Positions 47,180 through 59,457 of a DNA stretch of 64,000 bases are shown one piece after another (within the stretch, counting starts at the first letter, position 1; the number at the start of each line of letters is the position of its first letter). A program made the translations under genes and the position numbers. The notes under the pieces are model-generated. The model did not search any database and had not been told where the DNA came from. It saw nothing but the letters and a program-made list of their open reading frames with translations. Source of the stretch: Sambucus nigra (taxonomy: Eukaryota > Streptophyta > Magnoliopsida > Dipsacales > Adoxaceae); the NCBI GenBank assembly GCA_949130495.1, contig CASBWL010000047.1, positions 186,001 through 250,000 of the forward strand, read 5' to 3'.

Positions 47180-49211
47180 CTAAGCTCTCTAAACTCACAA
47201 AAAAAATAATAAAATGTAGGCCAAAGGGATATGTAGAATTGATGTGCGTAGGCTTATTTATAAAAACAGTTAGCCCTTTTGCATTCTCTTAACTTTAATG
47301 CATATGGGTGGAAAACCAACAAGTTAACGTTTGAGAGAAATGTATGATTTGGAAAGCCAAAAGGTTATTCGTAATTGAGTAAATCTCTTTATTTTGAAAC
47401 GGGAATGACTATGGACGTCTTTGTGGGCACTCTTTTTTATCAGGGGCGTTATATATTTTTTTTAATTAATTCAATCATATATTATTTGACGATTGATTAA
47501 ATATAACTTTTGTTATGAAGACATTCCAGTTGTTTTACTAACTTTAGACGCTATTTACTAACGACTAGTTTTAAACCTTGTGCGATGCACGAATGGAAAT
47601 ATGAAGAAATGTAGTTTCATTTTTTCCATGGCCATGGTTAAAATATTCTTTAATATTAAACTGTTCATTGAATTTCTTATAAAAACTTTGTAATGATATT
47701 TCTTTTTAGTTTTTAGTTCAGAATTAAATCTCATTTATATCTTAGAATTTGATAAACTTGGCTACGCATTGTGTGGCCTGCATACTAGTATTTAGTATTT
47801 TGAGACTCAAAATATGTGCCGTAAGTGCACAAATTATTAATTTCCTTATAGGGTATATTTCAATTACAACTAATTTTTTTTCCAAAAAGATTACCACAAA
47901 TTTATGTCTACATTATGAAAATACGTGAAGCTAAAATTGAAATATCCTATGTACACTAATGAAATTCTTAAACCCCAAAAGATACAACCAAGTATAATAA
48001 GCCGAAGAAGATAATATTTTACTGTATTTTGGAATTGAGGCTCAATAAACAAACATTAAATTCATACAATATAGAATGGGAGCGTTATATTTCTCTTTCA
48101 TAAAGTCATGGGTTTTGATATGTCCCTTGTTTGTATGAGACTTGCGAATAAAGATACCACTTGTACATATCAGCTAGTGTCTTATAAATGTACTGTTTTC
48201 GCCAAAAGGAATATGGCAACTACAAAAATTGAGTTTTTAGACTCGGTAGGAATTATATTTGGAAAATAAACCGTCGACAAAGAGTAATTAGACTCGTTGT
48301 TAGCAAATTTGTGTCAAAATCACCTTCACTAAGTCCAAACTCATTAAGCCTTCAGTATTTTACATATCATGTCGTATCAGGTTTGTATTTTGTTTGGAAC
48401 ATGTTCATATCATTTTGTTACGAGTCATATCATGTAGTTATAGTAAAAAAATTAATCAAAACTAGATTCGATAAGTTGTCGTCTGGTGCAGATCCATCAA
48501 TTAGGAATCTGATTTGGTCATGGCTCCACCCAAACTAGTTAAAAAAGTGATAGGATAATGTCTTGGGAACGGGTGGTATCTCAATATGCTTCTCCTACTA
48601 TTAATGCAACATGGTTCACACATCAAAATAATTAAAATTAGTGTACGTTTGTTTTAAGTTCCACACTATAAAACATTCCAAAAACACCTTAATATGAAGT
48701 GTGACGCAACAATTTGTCAGTTAATCTCAGCAACAAGTCAGAACTAAAGGAGTTAGTTTTCAAACATCTAACAACAATTTGAAAGGGTGTAATATCTCAT
48801 CAAACTACCCAAAATGAAATGAAGGAGAAGTTACACATATCATATCGCATTATCTTTAATTATACTAATCAGATAGAAAAAGTATGAATCAAGGAAATAT
48901 CAGAATGATGGCTTTGTATCAAAAAATATATTTGTGACATAGCATAACTATCAAAAAACAATTTATTTTGTTTCAAATTTATGTAAAGTTAAAGAAATAT
49001 GTGTTATTGCTCTTTCAAAATACCATACAAACACTAAATAAAAAACTATTTTTGACAGCCTTTGGTTTTCTTAAGGCTCATAATATTTTTGGCTCTAATT
49101 TCACATATATATTTATCTTAACTTATAAGTTATGATAGCCCAAACAGAATTTGTTTAGTATTAATATTATTGTACTTATTTTAAATTTCCAATTCACCCA
49201 TTTAATTTGAT

Positions 49212-49493
49212 CTAATTATAAAATTGGGCTTGCTCAACGTTAATAATGGAATAAAAAATGATCGAAAAGTGAAGCTCCAAATCTGTATTCCAATGATATA
49301 TGGGTAGATCCATTTGACCTATTTGATTAAAAAGAGGAATGCTATAGGAACCGGCTAAATGCATCGGAATACCCCCACCGGCTGATGTGGCTAACTGAGT
49401 TGGCAAGCACCCATGCAAGTAAATAAGCCTAAACCAGGAGAAATGTTTCTTGCGTGGCCTGATGATGATGTTTATCCAAACAACAACTTCCAT
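49212..49493 (-). CDS. Small conserved ORF of the repeat leader (93 aa, unit 7)
   Basis: Same ORF as at 54341-54622 with a few substitutions. ATG at 49493, stop at 49212. Unknown function; coding status uncertain. Confidence 0.22.
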   Translation of the reverse strand: MEVVVWINIIIRPRKKHFSWFRLIYLHGCLPTQLATSAGGGIPMHLAGSYSIPLFNQIGQMDLPIYHWNTDLELHFSIIFYSIINVEQAQFYN

Positions 49494-49765
49494 TTGGGAG
49501 TTAAAAACTCATCCAAGTCATTAATTTTTTGTTTGTAAAATATAACTATCAACTTAAAAAAACAGTACAATCAAAAATCACAAATACACGTTATATGTAA
49601 ATATATGTAACCATACATATGTTAAAATTATGTTTTAAAATTAGATAAGACAAGACACGAAATCATTTTTTTACTTAACACAAACCAATTAAAAAGTTAC
49701 ACAATGTGATTATGAATCATCTAGTTTTTAACAAACACGATCACGATCCAAGTAAAAAAGCGAGC

Positions 49766-50682
49766 GCGGATCCGCATCATTTAATGGATCTGGTTTCGCG
49801 CCACAAATCGATTTATTTATTTTTATTATTTTGGTTATCACTGCTTTTATAAAAGTTGTTTGATAAAAAAATCTTTTGCTTCTGTCAAAATTGTTTTTAT
49901 TGTTACAAACATCTTTTTGCTAAAAAAAATGTTTTTTCTTTTGTTTTTGTTGTGTCGTGTCATATGTGTCGGTTGAGATATGCTGATATGACATGTTCGA
50001 TTGGTAATTGTCTTATGAACGTGGGGTCACGCCAGCGATAAGAACCAGTGTCACGATCGCCATAATACATTTTACAAAAATACATATAGTTGTTGCCTTC
50101 TAAAAAAGTGGAAAATGCAGTTTTAACGAAAACCAAATGAAAACAAATAAAAAAATATTTTCAGCAAAATTCATTTTTTAACTAGTTTAAACACAAAAAA
50201 TTGTTCTTAACCCAAAAAAAAACAGCTTTACCGAAACATAAAAACACATTTTTAATCAAAGTGAAAAAAGTTGTAACCAAGAAAAACAAGTTTGAAACAT
50301 GTCAACATCAATTTTTATGTGTCAATCGCGACACTGGTTATTGTTTGCGGATCGCAACACGTGATGTTAGTGTATCGCAACTGACACAAATGACACGACA
50401 TGACACGGCACGACATGACGAAAAGAAAAGAAAAACATTTTTTTAGAAAAAATCGTTCTTATGAATAAAAAACAATTTTGACAAAAATAAAAGATTTTTT
50501 TAAAGAAAATAGCGTTTCTTAAACCTGTTTTAACACAAAAAATACATTTTAGGGAGAAAAAAAGAACAACTTTATCGAAAATAAATAAATAACAGTTTTT
50601 ATGAAAATAAAAAAAATGTTTTAAAATCGGTTTGTTAGTGCCACTACCGCGATCCCACATCCATTAAATGTTGCGGATCCGC
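49766..50682. repeat. 0.9-kb foldback, unit 7
   Basis: Same structure, both GCGGATCCGC ends intact; arms as in unit 6. Confidence 0.72.
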
Positions 50683-51874
50683 GCCGACGACAATAAACGT
50701 TGCCTACAACACGAACATGTCTGTATGAAAAATGGCATAATGGGAACTCTTATTTAGGAAATTTTTTTTTTTTTTTTATTGAGTTGTATTTTAATTGATT
50801 CGTGCTCATCTAAATAAAAATAAGAATTTGGGTTACCCTGTTTCATTTTTAATTGGTCGTATTAGTGTTAGGTACAAAAATATGAAGGTCATGTTCTGTT
50901 TTAATTAGTTTGTAACTGTGTTAGATAAATAAAAAATGTATATTTCATATTGTGTTGCATTTTATTTGATTCATGCTCATGTTTAAAAAAATAGGAATTG
51001 ATGTTGTCTCGTGTTATTTTTAAATGGTTGTGTTTGTGTTTGGAAAATAAAAATGAAGGTCATATTCTAATTTAACTTGTTCGAGATCGTGTTAGATAAA
51101 TAAAATAAAAATCTTATTGTGTCATATTTTAATTGAGTCTTCTTCATATTTAGAGATTCATTTACAATATTTTAAAATTATTTATTTGAAATTAATAAGA
51201 AAATTAGAATAACAGAGAAAATATTAGTTATGATTAAAATTTAGTCCATTAAACTCCAATCAATCCAAGAAGATAAATAAAGAAGATAATTTTTTATGAC
51301 AAATCATCTTGTTCTAGATTGAAGTGGCATGCCATCTCAGCCAGTTGAGTTAGGCGGTAAGATTTTTCCGGTACATAAAGAAATTTCTCTAAATGAAAAA
51401 TATCACAAATATTTTTTATACGATATAAAATTTCATCTCAAAACCATTTTTTTTCCTAGGTAGATTGTGAAAAAAAATTAATTCTGCATTACGTAATTTA
51501 ATTCAGACATTAGTAAAAGAATAACAACACGCAGATTGCATCGTTATTAAAAAAAAGTTTCCAACAAAGAAATAAAGCTTAAAAAATACAAACCAAATAA
51601 ATCTTGAGTCATAGAGAAAATTATTAACATGTAGTAAATTCATGTAATATTAGAGAATGGGAACACAGATTCATAACATCCATGTATTGAAACAGATCCA
51701 AACAAAAATTGCCCAAAATTACAAATATGCTCTTACCCATTTCAAAAACTTATTATCCCACGAACACCATTTCAATCATTGACACCAAACCCAAATGCAT
51801 TTCCCACCACTTTATTCATATATAAAATATAGATATATAAGCTAGCCTTGGATAATAGAAGCCCCCATGCCGCA

Positions 51875-52340
51875 TCAAATACCGACTTCAACGGGTTCCT
51901 CTTTGTTAAGATTCAATTCATCATTTTCCTCTTTGATCTCATTCTTCATAGTTTCATTTCCAATCATTTCATTTACCTTCAAATTTTCTTCATTTTCGGA
52001 CACTGCCAAATCATCTTTTTTATCAGTCGCGCCATCTTTTTTCCCAATCATAGCATTTTTTTCATTCTCCTCCGTAACCAACCCCTCATTTTTTATAGGC
52101 ACTCCATTTTTTTTTCTCAATGATTTCATTATCTTTATTTTCAACATGCACATTCACTTTTGCCTCGATCTTAGATTTTTCCTCATACGCGGGCATGAGT
52201 TCCTTATTCTCAATAGCAACTTCATATTGTTTGGTTTCTCCGAGATTCTTATTTTCTCCTTCTTTTGGCATGACGTCCTCATCTATCTTGACGTTTGACA
52301 CATTCACCTCATTTGAACGGCAATAGTTGTTTTTCTCCAT
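51875..52340 (-). pseudogene. Charged-protein ORF with a single frameshift (unit 7)
   Basis: Open from ATG 52338-52340 for about 76 native codons. An extra base in a T run (near 52108-52117 on the plus strand) then shifts the frame. The remaining half (51875-52153) is open in the other frame to the normal TGA. Apart from this homopolymer slip the copy is intact. Like unit 6, it lacks the 'IKDNLPVENKEL' segment. Confidence 0.6.
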
Positions 52341-54340
52341 CTAACCTCTCTAAACTCACAAAGAAAAATAATAAAATGTTGGCCAAAGTGATATGTAGAA
52401 TGATGTGCGTAGGCTTATTTATCAAAACAGTTAGCCCTTTTGCATTCTCTTAAGTTTAATACATATCAAAATAGTTAGCCCTTTTGCATTCTCTTAACTT
52501 TAATGCATATGGGTGGAAAACAACAAGTTAACGTTTGAGAGAAATGTATGTTTTGGAAAGCCAAAAGGTTATTCGTAATTGAGTAAATCGCTTTATTTTG
52601 AAGCGGGAATGACTATAGACGTCTTACTGGGCACTCTTTTTTATTATGAAGACATTGCAATTGTTTTACTAACTTTAGACGCTATTTACTAACGACTAGT
52701 TTTAAACCCTGCGTGATGCACGGATGGAAATATGAAGAAATGTAGTTTCATTTTTTCATGGCCATGGTTAAAATATTCTTTAATATTAAATAGTTCATTG
52801 AATTTCTTATAAAAACTTTGTAATGATATTGCTTTTTAGTTTTTATTTCAGAATTAAATCTCCATTAAATCTTTGAATTTGATAAACTTGGCTACGCATC
52901 GTATGGCCTGCATAATAGTATTTAGTATTTTGAGACTCAAAATATGTGCCCTAAGTGCACAAATCATTATTTTCCTTATAGGGAAAATTTCAATTATAAC
53001 TAATTTTTTTTCCAAAAAGATTACCACAAATTTATGTCTACGTTATGAAAATACGTGAAGATAAAATTGAAATATCCTATGTACACTAATGAAATTCTTA
53101 AACCCCAAAAGATACCAACAAGTATAAAAAGCTGAAGAAGATAACATTTTACTGTATTTTGGAAATGAGACTCAATAAACAAACATTAAATTCATACAAT
53201 ATAGAATGGGAGCGTTATATTTCTCTTTCATAAAATCATGTGTTTTGATATGTACCTTGTCTGTATGAGACTTGTGAATAAAGATACTACTTGTACATAT
53301 CAGCTAGTTTCGTATAAATGTACTGTTTTCGCCAAAAAGAATATGGCAACTACAACAATTGAGTTTTTAGACTCGTTAGGAATTATATTTGGAAAATAAA
53401 CCATCGACAAAGAGTAATTAAACTCGTTGTTAGCAAATTCGTGTCAAAATCACCTTCACTAAGTCCAAACTCACTAAGCCTTCGGTGTTTTACATATCAT
53501 GTCCTATCAGGTTTGTATTTTGTTTGGACCATGTTCATATCATTTTGTTACGGGTCATATCATGTAGTTATAGTAAAAAATTAATCAAAACTTGATTCGA
53601 TAAGTTGTCATCTGTTGCAGATCCATCAATTAGGAATTCGATTTGTTCATGGCTCCACCCAAACCAGTTAAAAAAGTGATAGGATAATGTCTTGGGAACG
53701 GGTGGTATCTCAATATGCTTCTCCTACTATTAAGGCAACATGGTTCACACATCAAAATAATAAAAATTAGTTTACATTTGTTTTAAGTTCCACACTATAA
53801 AACATTCCAAAAACACCTTAATATGAAGTGTAACACAACAATTTCTCAGTTAATCTCAGCAACAAGTCAGAAGTAAAGGAGTTAGTTTTCAAACATCTAA
53901 CAACAATTTGAAAGGGTGTAATATCTCATCAAACTACCCAAAATGAAATGAAGGAGAAGTTACACATATCATATCACATTATCTTGAATTATACTAATCA
54001 GACAGAAAAACTATGAAATAAGGAAATATCATAATGATGGCTTTGTATCAAAAAATATATTTGTGACATAGCATAACTATCAAAAAACAATTTATTTTGT
54101 TTCAAATTTATGTAAAGTTAAAGAAATATGTGTTATTTCTCTTTCAAAATACCATACAAACACTAAATAAAAAACAATTTTTGACAGCCTTTGGTTTTCT
54201 TAAGGCTCATAATATTTTTGGCTCTAATTTCACATATATATTTATCTTAACTTATAAGTTATGATAGCCCAAACAGAATATGTTTAGTATTAATATTATT
54301 GTACTTATTTTAAATTTCCAATTCACCCATTTAATTTGAT

Positions 54341-54622
54341 CTAATTATAAAATTGGGCTTGATCAGCGGATATAATGGAATAAAAAATGATCGAAAAGTG
54401 AAGTTTCATATCTGTATTCCAATGATATATTGGTAGATCCATTTGACCTATTTGATTAAAAAGAGGAATGCTATAGGAACTGGCTAAATGCATCGGAATA
54501 CCCCCACCGGCTGATGTGGCTAACTGAGTTGGCAAGCACCCATGCAAGTAAATAAGCCTGAACCAAGAGAAATGTTTCGTGCGTGGCCTGATGATGATAT
54601 TTATCCAAACAACAACTTCCAT
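54341..54622 (-). CDS. Small conserved ORF of the repeat leader (93 aa, unit 8)
   Basis: Begins at ATG 54622 with MEVVVWINIIIRPR, continues through HFSWFRLIYLHGC and SAGGGIPMHLA, and ends ...DQAQFYN. It is open at the same length in unit 7 (49212-49493) and for 89 codons in unit 4 (31843-32112). Unit 1 (487-777) has a one-base deletion near its start and unit 2 a TAA at the residue equivalent to about 57. Units 3 and 5 are cut by LTRs. No family is recognised. Protein similarity among units is no greater than the DNA similarity, so this may be a chance ORF in a conserved repeat. Confidence 0.22.
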   Translation of the reverse strand: MEVVVWINIIIRPRTKHFSWFRLIYLHGCLPTQLATSAGGGIPMHLASSYSIPLFNQIGQMDLPIYHWNTDMKLHFSIIFYSIISADQAQFYN

Positions 54623-54897
54623 TTGGGGGTTAAAAACTCATCCAAGTCATTAATTTTTTGTTTGTAAAATATAACTTTCAAGTTAAAAAAACCAGTACAA
54701 TCAAAAATCATAAATACACGTTATATATAAATATATGTAACAAAAGATATGTTAAAATTATGTTTTAAAATTAGATAAGAGAAGACACGAAATCATTTTT
54801 TTTTACTTAACACAAACCAATTAAAAAGTTACACAATGCGATTATGAATCATCTAGTTTTTAACAAACAAGATCACGATCCAAATAAAAAAGCGACT

Positions 54898-55771
54898 GCG
54901 GATCCGCATCATTTAATGGATCTGGGTTCGCTCCATAAATCGGTTTTAAAACTTTTTCTATTTTGATTATCACTGGTTTTTTAAAAGTTGTTTGATAAAA
55001 AAATCTTTTGCTTCTGTCAAAATTGTTTTTTATGTTTTTGTTGTGTCGTGTCATATGTGTCGGTTGAGATATGCTGATATGACGTGTTCGATTGGTAATT
55101 GTCTTATGAACGTGGGGTCATGCCAACTCTAATAACCAGTGTCACGATCGCCACAATACATTTTTTTAAAAATACATATAGTTGTTGCCTTCTAAAAAAA
55201 AGAGGAAAGTGCAGTTTTAACGAAAACTAAAGAAAAATAAATAAAAAATATTTTCAGCAAAATACATTTTTTTAACTAGTTCAAACACATAAAATAGTTC
55301 TTAACCCAAAAAAAAACAGCTTGACCGAAACATAAAAACACGTTTTCTATCAAAGTAAAAAAAGTTTGACCCAAGAAAAACAAGTTTGAAACATGTCAAC
55401 ATCAATTTATATGTGTCGATCGTGACACTGGTTATTGTTTGCGGATCGCAACACGTGATGTTAGTGTATCGCAACTGACACAAATGACACGACACGACAC
55501 GACATGACAAAAACAAAAGAAAAACATTTTTTTAGAAAAATCGTTCTTATGAATAAAAAACAATTTTGAAAAATATAATAGATTTTTTTAAAGAAAATAG
55601 CGTTTCTTAAACGAGTTTTAACACAAAAATTAGATTTTAGGGAGAAAAAAAGAACAACTTTATCGAAAATAAATAAATAACAGTTTTTATCAAAATAAAA
55701 AAAAATGTTTTAAAATCGATTTGTTAGTGCCACTATCGCGATCCCACATCCATTAAATGATGCGGATCCGC
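54898..55771. repeat. 0.9-kb foldback, unit 8
   Basis: Both GCGGATCCGC ends are intact, but the left arm lacks ~45 bp near 55030 (the 'acaaacatctttttgct' segment), so the hairpin is asymmetric. Confidence 0.72.
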
Positions 55772-56589
55772 GCCGGCGACAATAACCGCTGCCTACAACA
55801 CGAACATGTCTAAATGAAAAATGGCATATGTAACAACCCAAGATTTTCGGAACAATAATTATTTTATTTTGGGAGAAATAAATAATATTTTATGGGAGAA
55901 TAATCAAATCGGCAATTGAGGTCAAAATTTAGAGTTGTTAGAAAGTGTTTCGAATGGAAATTCTGAGGGTACCATTGTGTCCGGAAGGGTCGAGAAAGTC
56001 GAAATGACTGTACTTGGGGTCTATTTGGGTTTCGAAATGAATTAGGACCGTTTGACTCGAATTAAAGTCATCGAGTCATTTAAAGTGTGTATTATCATTT
56101 AAAGATGTGTATTTTGGGATTTCAGGCTTAAAAGCCACGTGAGAAGTAATTCTCACTTAAGAGAAAGAGGAAAACCCTAGAAAGAAAGAGAGAAAAAAGA
56201 GAGAAAAGGAGAAAGTAAGAAGAAAAGAGGAGAAAAGTGGAGATTCCCGGCCAATGCGCGATCTCAAGGAAGATTCAGACCCTATGAACCCGAGGCAAGT
56301 GATTAAACTTGCTAAATAATTGTTGTGTATCAATTATTGCATGATTTGTGGATTGAATTTTTGGGTTTTAGGTTTAAATTGTTAAAACCTAACTTTTGGG
56401 GGAAAAACCTTAGATTTATAGTGTATAAAATGGAGTTAAGGATTGAAATTAGTTTTTAAGTATTTTAGAATGTATATTAATGTTATGAATATTGTTGGGT
56501 TAAAGATTTATGGTTAAATGTAATTATGATGGGTGTTTTTGAGAAGTTGGAGTGTGTAAAAATGGAGTTTGGCCGTGGTACCTGGTATG

Positions 56590-56710
56590 GCCGGTCGACC
56601 GCGTACAGAGGGCCGGTCGACCGCGCCTCCAGAATTAGGCACACTGTCTTCGATTATAGGAAAAATTAAGAAACGCGATCGACCGCGGGGTTGGCACCGG
56701 TCGACCGGTC
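56590..56710 (+). repeat. Palindrome cluster in C2 (GGTCGACC words)
   Basis: Two pairs: GGCCGGTCGACCGCG / GGCCGGTCGACCGCG, and CGCGATCGACCGCGG / ACCGGTCGACCGGT, ending in CCCCTGTT as in elements B and D. It lies at the place where C1 carries CGAATCGATTCG. Confidence 0.9.
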
Positions 56711-57833
56711 CCCTGTTCTGGGTTCATGTTTGAGAATTTAAGTTATCCCCTTTTACTTTGGGTTTGTATGTATGGACTTCCATAATCAGAATATCAATGG
56801 ATTAAGTGATTATATAAAGAGATTTTGAGAACTGAGAATCTAAAAGATTATATCAATTTGGTGGAAAATCCTCTAAATAGCGAGAATAGTATTTGAGGAT
56901 TACCGATTGGAGATTTTGGGTATTTTACAAAGTGGGGAAGCCGACTTTTATTTGGGTTTTCATTTGGTGATGATAACAATTTTATGATCTGAGAATGAGA
57001 ATAACTTAGAGATGCCGGATCTTAGGATCCAATCCCAAATGGGATAACTTTAAAGGTTCATAAAATAAATTGAACTATATTATGGATGGAGAACCGTGTA
57101 TGCAAATTGAGGTTTATTAGGATCAAGAATATCCTTTACATGAATTGAATTTTGAGACAATTCATTATTAGAAGCGTCATGTGAGCTTCAAGTGAGAATT
57201 AGTGTAGCAGATACTAAGCGGGGTTATTGTGAGAGATTTGACGGTTAGTGTATCAAAAGAGAGAGATATACTAAATAATGATATTAATCTATTTCGCCTA
57301 AGGGCGTATAATGAATATGGAAAGGATGTGCAAGTATACCTTATATAATGGTATATCTTTATTATGTGGGATGTATGTATACCTTATATGATGGTGTATA
57401 TACATGTTAAGCATACCCCCTCCTTGCTATCATTGGGAAGTTTTGTGCGTAGAGGGTGAGCATTCCGACTAGAGAAGCAGGATGTGGATATTCTCCAGGT
57501 CATAGTTGTCCTTGTGGTCAGCAAATGACATTTATGATATATATATTTATTTATTTTGGGGGTGAGAGGTCGGGGGTATGTGACGCTCTCACTTGCCTGC
57601 TAGGAACTATGACCGCTTCCCGGACGTCGTGTGCGTGAGTAGATCACGAGGTGGGTGTCGCTGATCCCCACCAGGTGGCCCCAGTTTGCTACGTATATAG
57701 GCTGCTGGAAGATGATAGCATGTGAGCCTGTGTCCTTCGAGTTATATCTCGGTTGGATGGTTATTATTGCTTGTGCTTGTATTTGAGGGTCAAGGGCATA
57801 ATGGACCTCAACGACCTACATTGCCAGGATTAG

Positions 57834-58240
57834 TGTATCGGGGGGGTTCCTTGTTTGGATTTCGCTTCGGCGAGACGTCCCACACACGAAACGCAGTGTA
57901 ATGTTGGAACTTGGGGATAAGTTTACTCCTTAATGCTCATATTTCTCTATATATATCACATATCCCGACAATCGACAGTGCCAGGAGTAGTGTAACGGGG
58001 GGGTTCCTTGTTTGGATTTCACTTCGGCGAGATGTCCCACGCATGAAACGCCGTGTACTGTTGAGAATTGGTATTATTAATTAATTAAAAGTTGGATAAT
58101 AATCAATTGGGTTACATGCATCTTGCATTGAGGGCATAATGAGCCCCGAGGATCGATACGGTCAGGAGTAGTGTAACGAGGGGGTTCCTTGTTTGGATTT
58201 CGCTTCGGGGTGCCGTCCCTTGCACGAAGCGCAGCGCCGT
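57834..58240 (+). repeat. Three GGTTCCTTGTTTGGATTT hairpin modules in C2
   Basis: Words at about 57845, 58012 and 58183, all identical over 18 bp. The first copy has a perfect TCGCTTCGGCGA. The second reads CACTTCGGCGA, and the third has lost the closing arm (CGCTTCGGGGTGCC). Confidence 0.85.
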
Positions 58241-59306
58241 GTTGAGAATCGGGAGGAGTTTCGTCCTCAACTCTTGATACTAATAACTCGTATAATAATT
58301 ATATATGGTTTCATGCCTTATAAGGGCATCACTAGAACATAAATTCTAGTATATGAGATTGTTGATGTATTGTGATGATGTGGACATGATTTGATCATGT
58401 AACTTTATATGTTCAACAAATAAACATTATAAAGATAACTGTAACAATTACCCTAAAGTTAATGCATATAACTTAAAGAAAATAGAAATAAATGTAGAAT
58501 TGGGGGAATAGGTTAGATGGTTTCACTTAAATACTTTATTTGGGTTTAAGTTAAAACCCTCTTACCTAATTAGAATCGGACATCCATTTGGAGACACGTG
58601 CATACGCTTAGTGCGCGCTTTAGATGAGAGGTGAGTTGAACTTTTATGGAGTGTTCGGTTCCAACTAAATCATGTAATAATGCATTTATAATTCTTATGC
58701 ATTTTAATACACTTGCTATAAACTGTTTTTCAAAACTCGGGCTCTGACCCATTTATATTTTCCCCCTCCATGTATATATTGTATTACCTCAGGTGTTCCT
58801 CCGCAAGGACGCCGTTGATGTTCCTCCATCCAGGATTCGTGGAGCTGTGGCAGTTGCAAACTGTTGCGGTATTTTTCTTTAGTCGACTCCTTTCTTTGTA
58901 TATCTAGATTAGGATTCAGTTTTTACATTGAGTTAGTATTCAAGTGTCTTAAATTAACACTTTCATATTTCATTTCTCAGGTTATTGTATTGTCTGTTAC
59001 TCGACAGCATATTCGGTTATTCCATTGATGAGATTTTTTGTTGTACAATGTATTGTACTCTTTCATATTATCGGAGCATGCACTTTTCATCATAGTTAGA
59101 TGTATATTGTTGGTTGTGTGCCTAATTGGTTTTGTTATTGTTAAATAAAAGTTTTAAATTTTGGCAATTCGCACTTCATGATTTCGGTTAGTTAGCCTTA
59201 TATTAGAATGTTGTATCTTGATGTTGAGACTGTGCCATCTGGGATACTTGATTTATTATAGTATAGGGATGGCTACACGTTATTATTTGGAGCGGGATGT
59301 CACAGG

Positions 59307-59318
59307 TGGTATCAGAGC
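59307..59318 (+). other. Primer binding site of C2
   Basis: TGGTATCAGAGC two bases after the C2 LTR. Confidence 0.9.
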
Positions 59319-59457
59319 ATCAGGTTCTAGTGTCTTTAGGATCTGTGTGCGTTACTACGATCTTCCGTAAGCGTTCTTGATATAGGGCCTTAATGTTAGG
59401 ATGATTACATTCATATGTCCATATCTTTCTGTGAATCGAAAATATTTGAAAGGCGTT
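59319..59457 (+). other. C2 leader fragment up to the nested element D
   Basis: Continuation of the C2 5' untranslated region after the PBS, similar in position to B's 22537-22680. It breaks off at GCGTT (59453-59457), where element D is inserted. No gene. Confidence 0.8.

Larger units (their letters stand above)
43771..48724. repeat. Long tandem repeat, unit 6 (5' end lost)
   Basis: Begins at CAAACTACCC, the same base at which unit 3 resumes after element A, so the first ~80 bp are missing. The leader has two further small deletions (near 43870 and 44026). It contains foldback 44613-45522, broken charged ORF 46715-47179, a single copy of the 44-bp sequence, MITE-like segment 47564-47789, and the tail. 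Confidence 0.9.
48725..53853. repeat. Long tandem repeat, unit 7 (5,129 bp)
   Basis: Complete unit with leader ORF 49212-49493, foldback 49766-50682, charged ORF 51875-52340 (one frameshift), two copies of the 44-bp sequence (about 52425-52510) and MITE-like segment 52695-52919. A run of T near 50760-50777 replaces a short stretch of other units. About 60-70 bp is missing at 52642 ('ttttttat' joined to 'tatgaagac'), a junction with short homology. Confidence 0.92.
53854..55828. repeat. Long tandem repeat, unit 8, left part
   Basis: Leader ORF 54341-54622 and foldback 54898-55771 (shorter, with ~45 bp missing near 55030). It is then interrupted just downstream of the foldback at GCATA (55824-55828) by LTR C2. 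The right part of the unit lies outside the window. Confidence 0.9.
55829..59304 (+). mobile_element. C2: 5' LTR (3,476 bp) of a C-family retrotransposon
   Basis: Starts TGTAACAACCCAAG and ends GCGGGATGTCACA, followed by a PBS, so it is a 5' LTR and not a solo LTR. The left target site would be GCATA (55824-55828); its partner lies outside the window. Contains AGGCAAGTGATTAAACTTGC (about 56294-56313), palindrome cluster 56590-56710, a TATACC...GGTATA hairpin (57342-57366), and three GGTTCCTTGTTTGGATTT modules (57834-58240). Confidence 0.9.
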
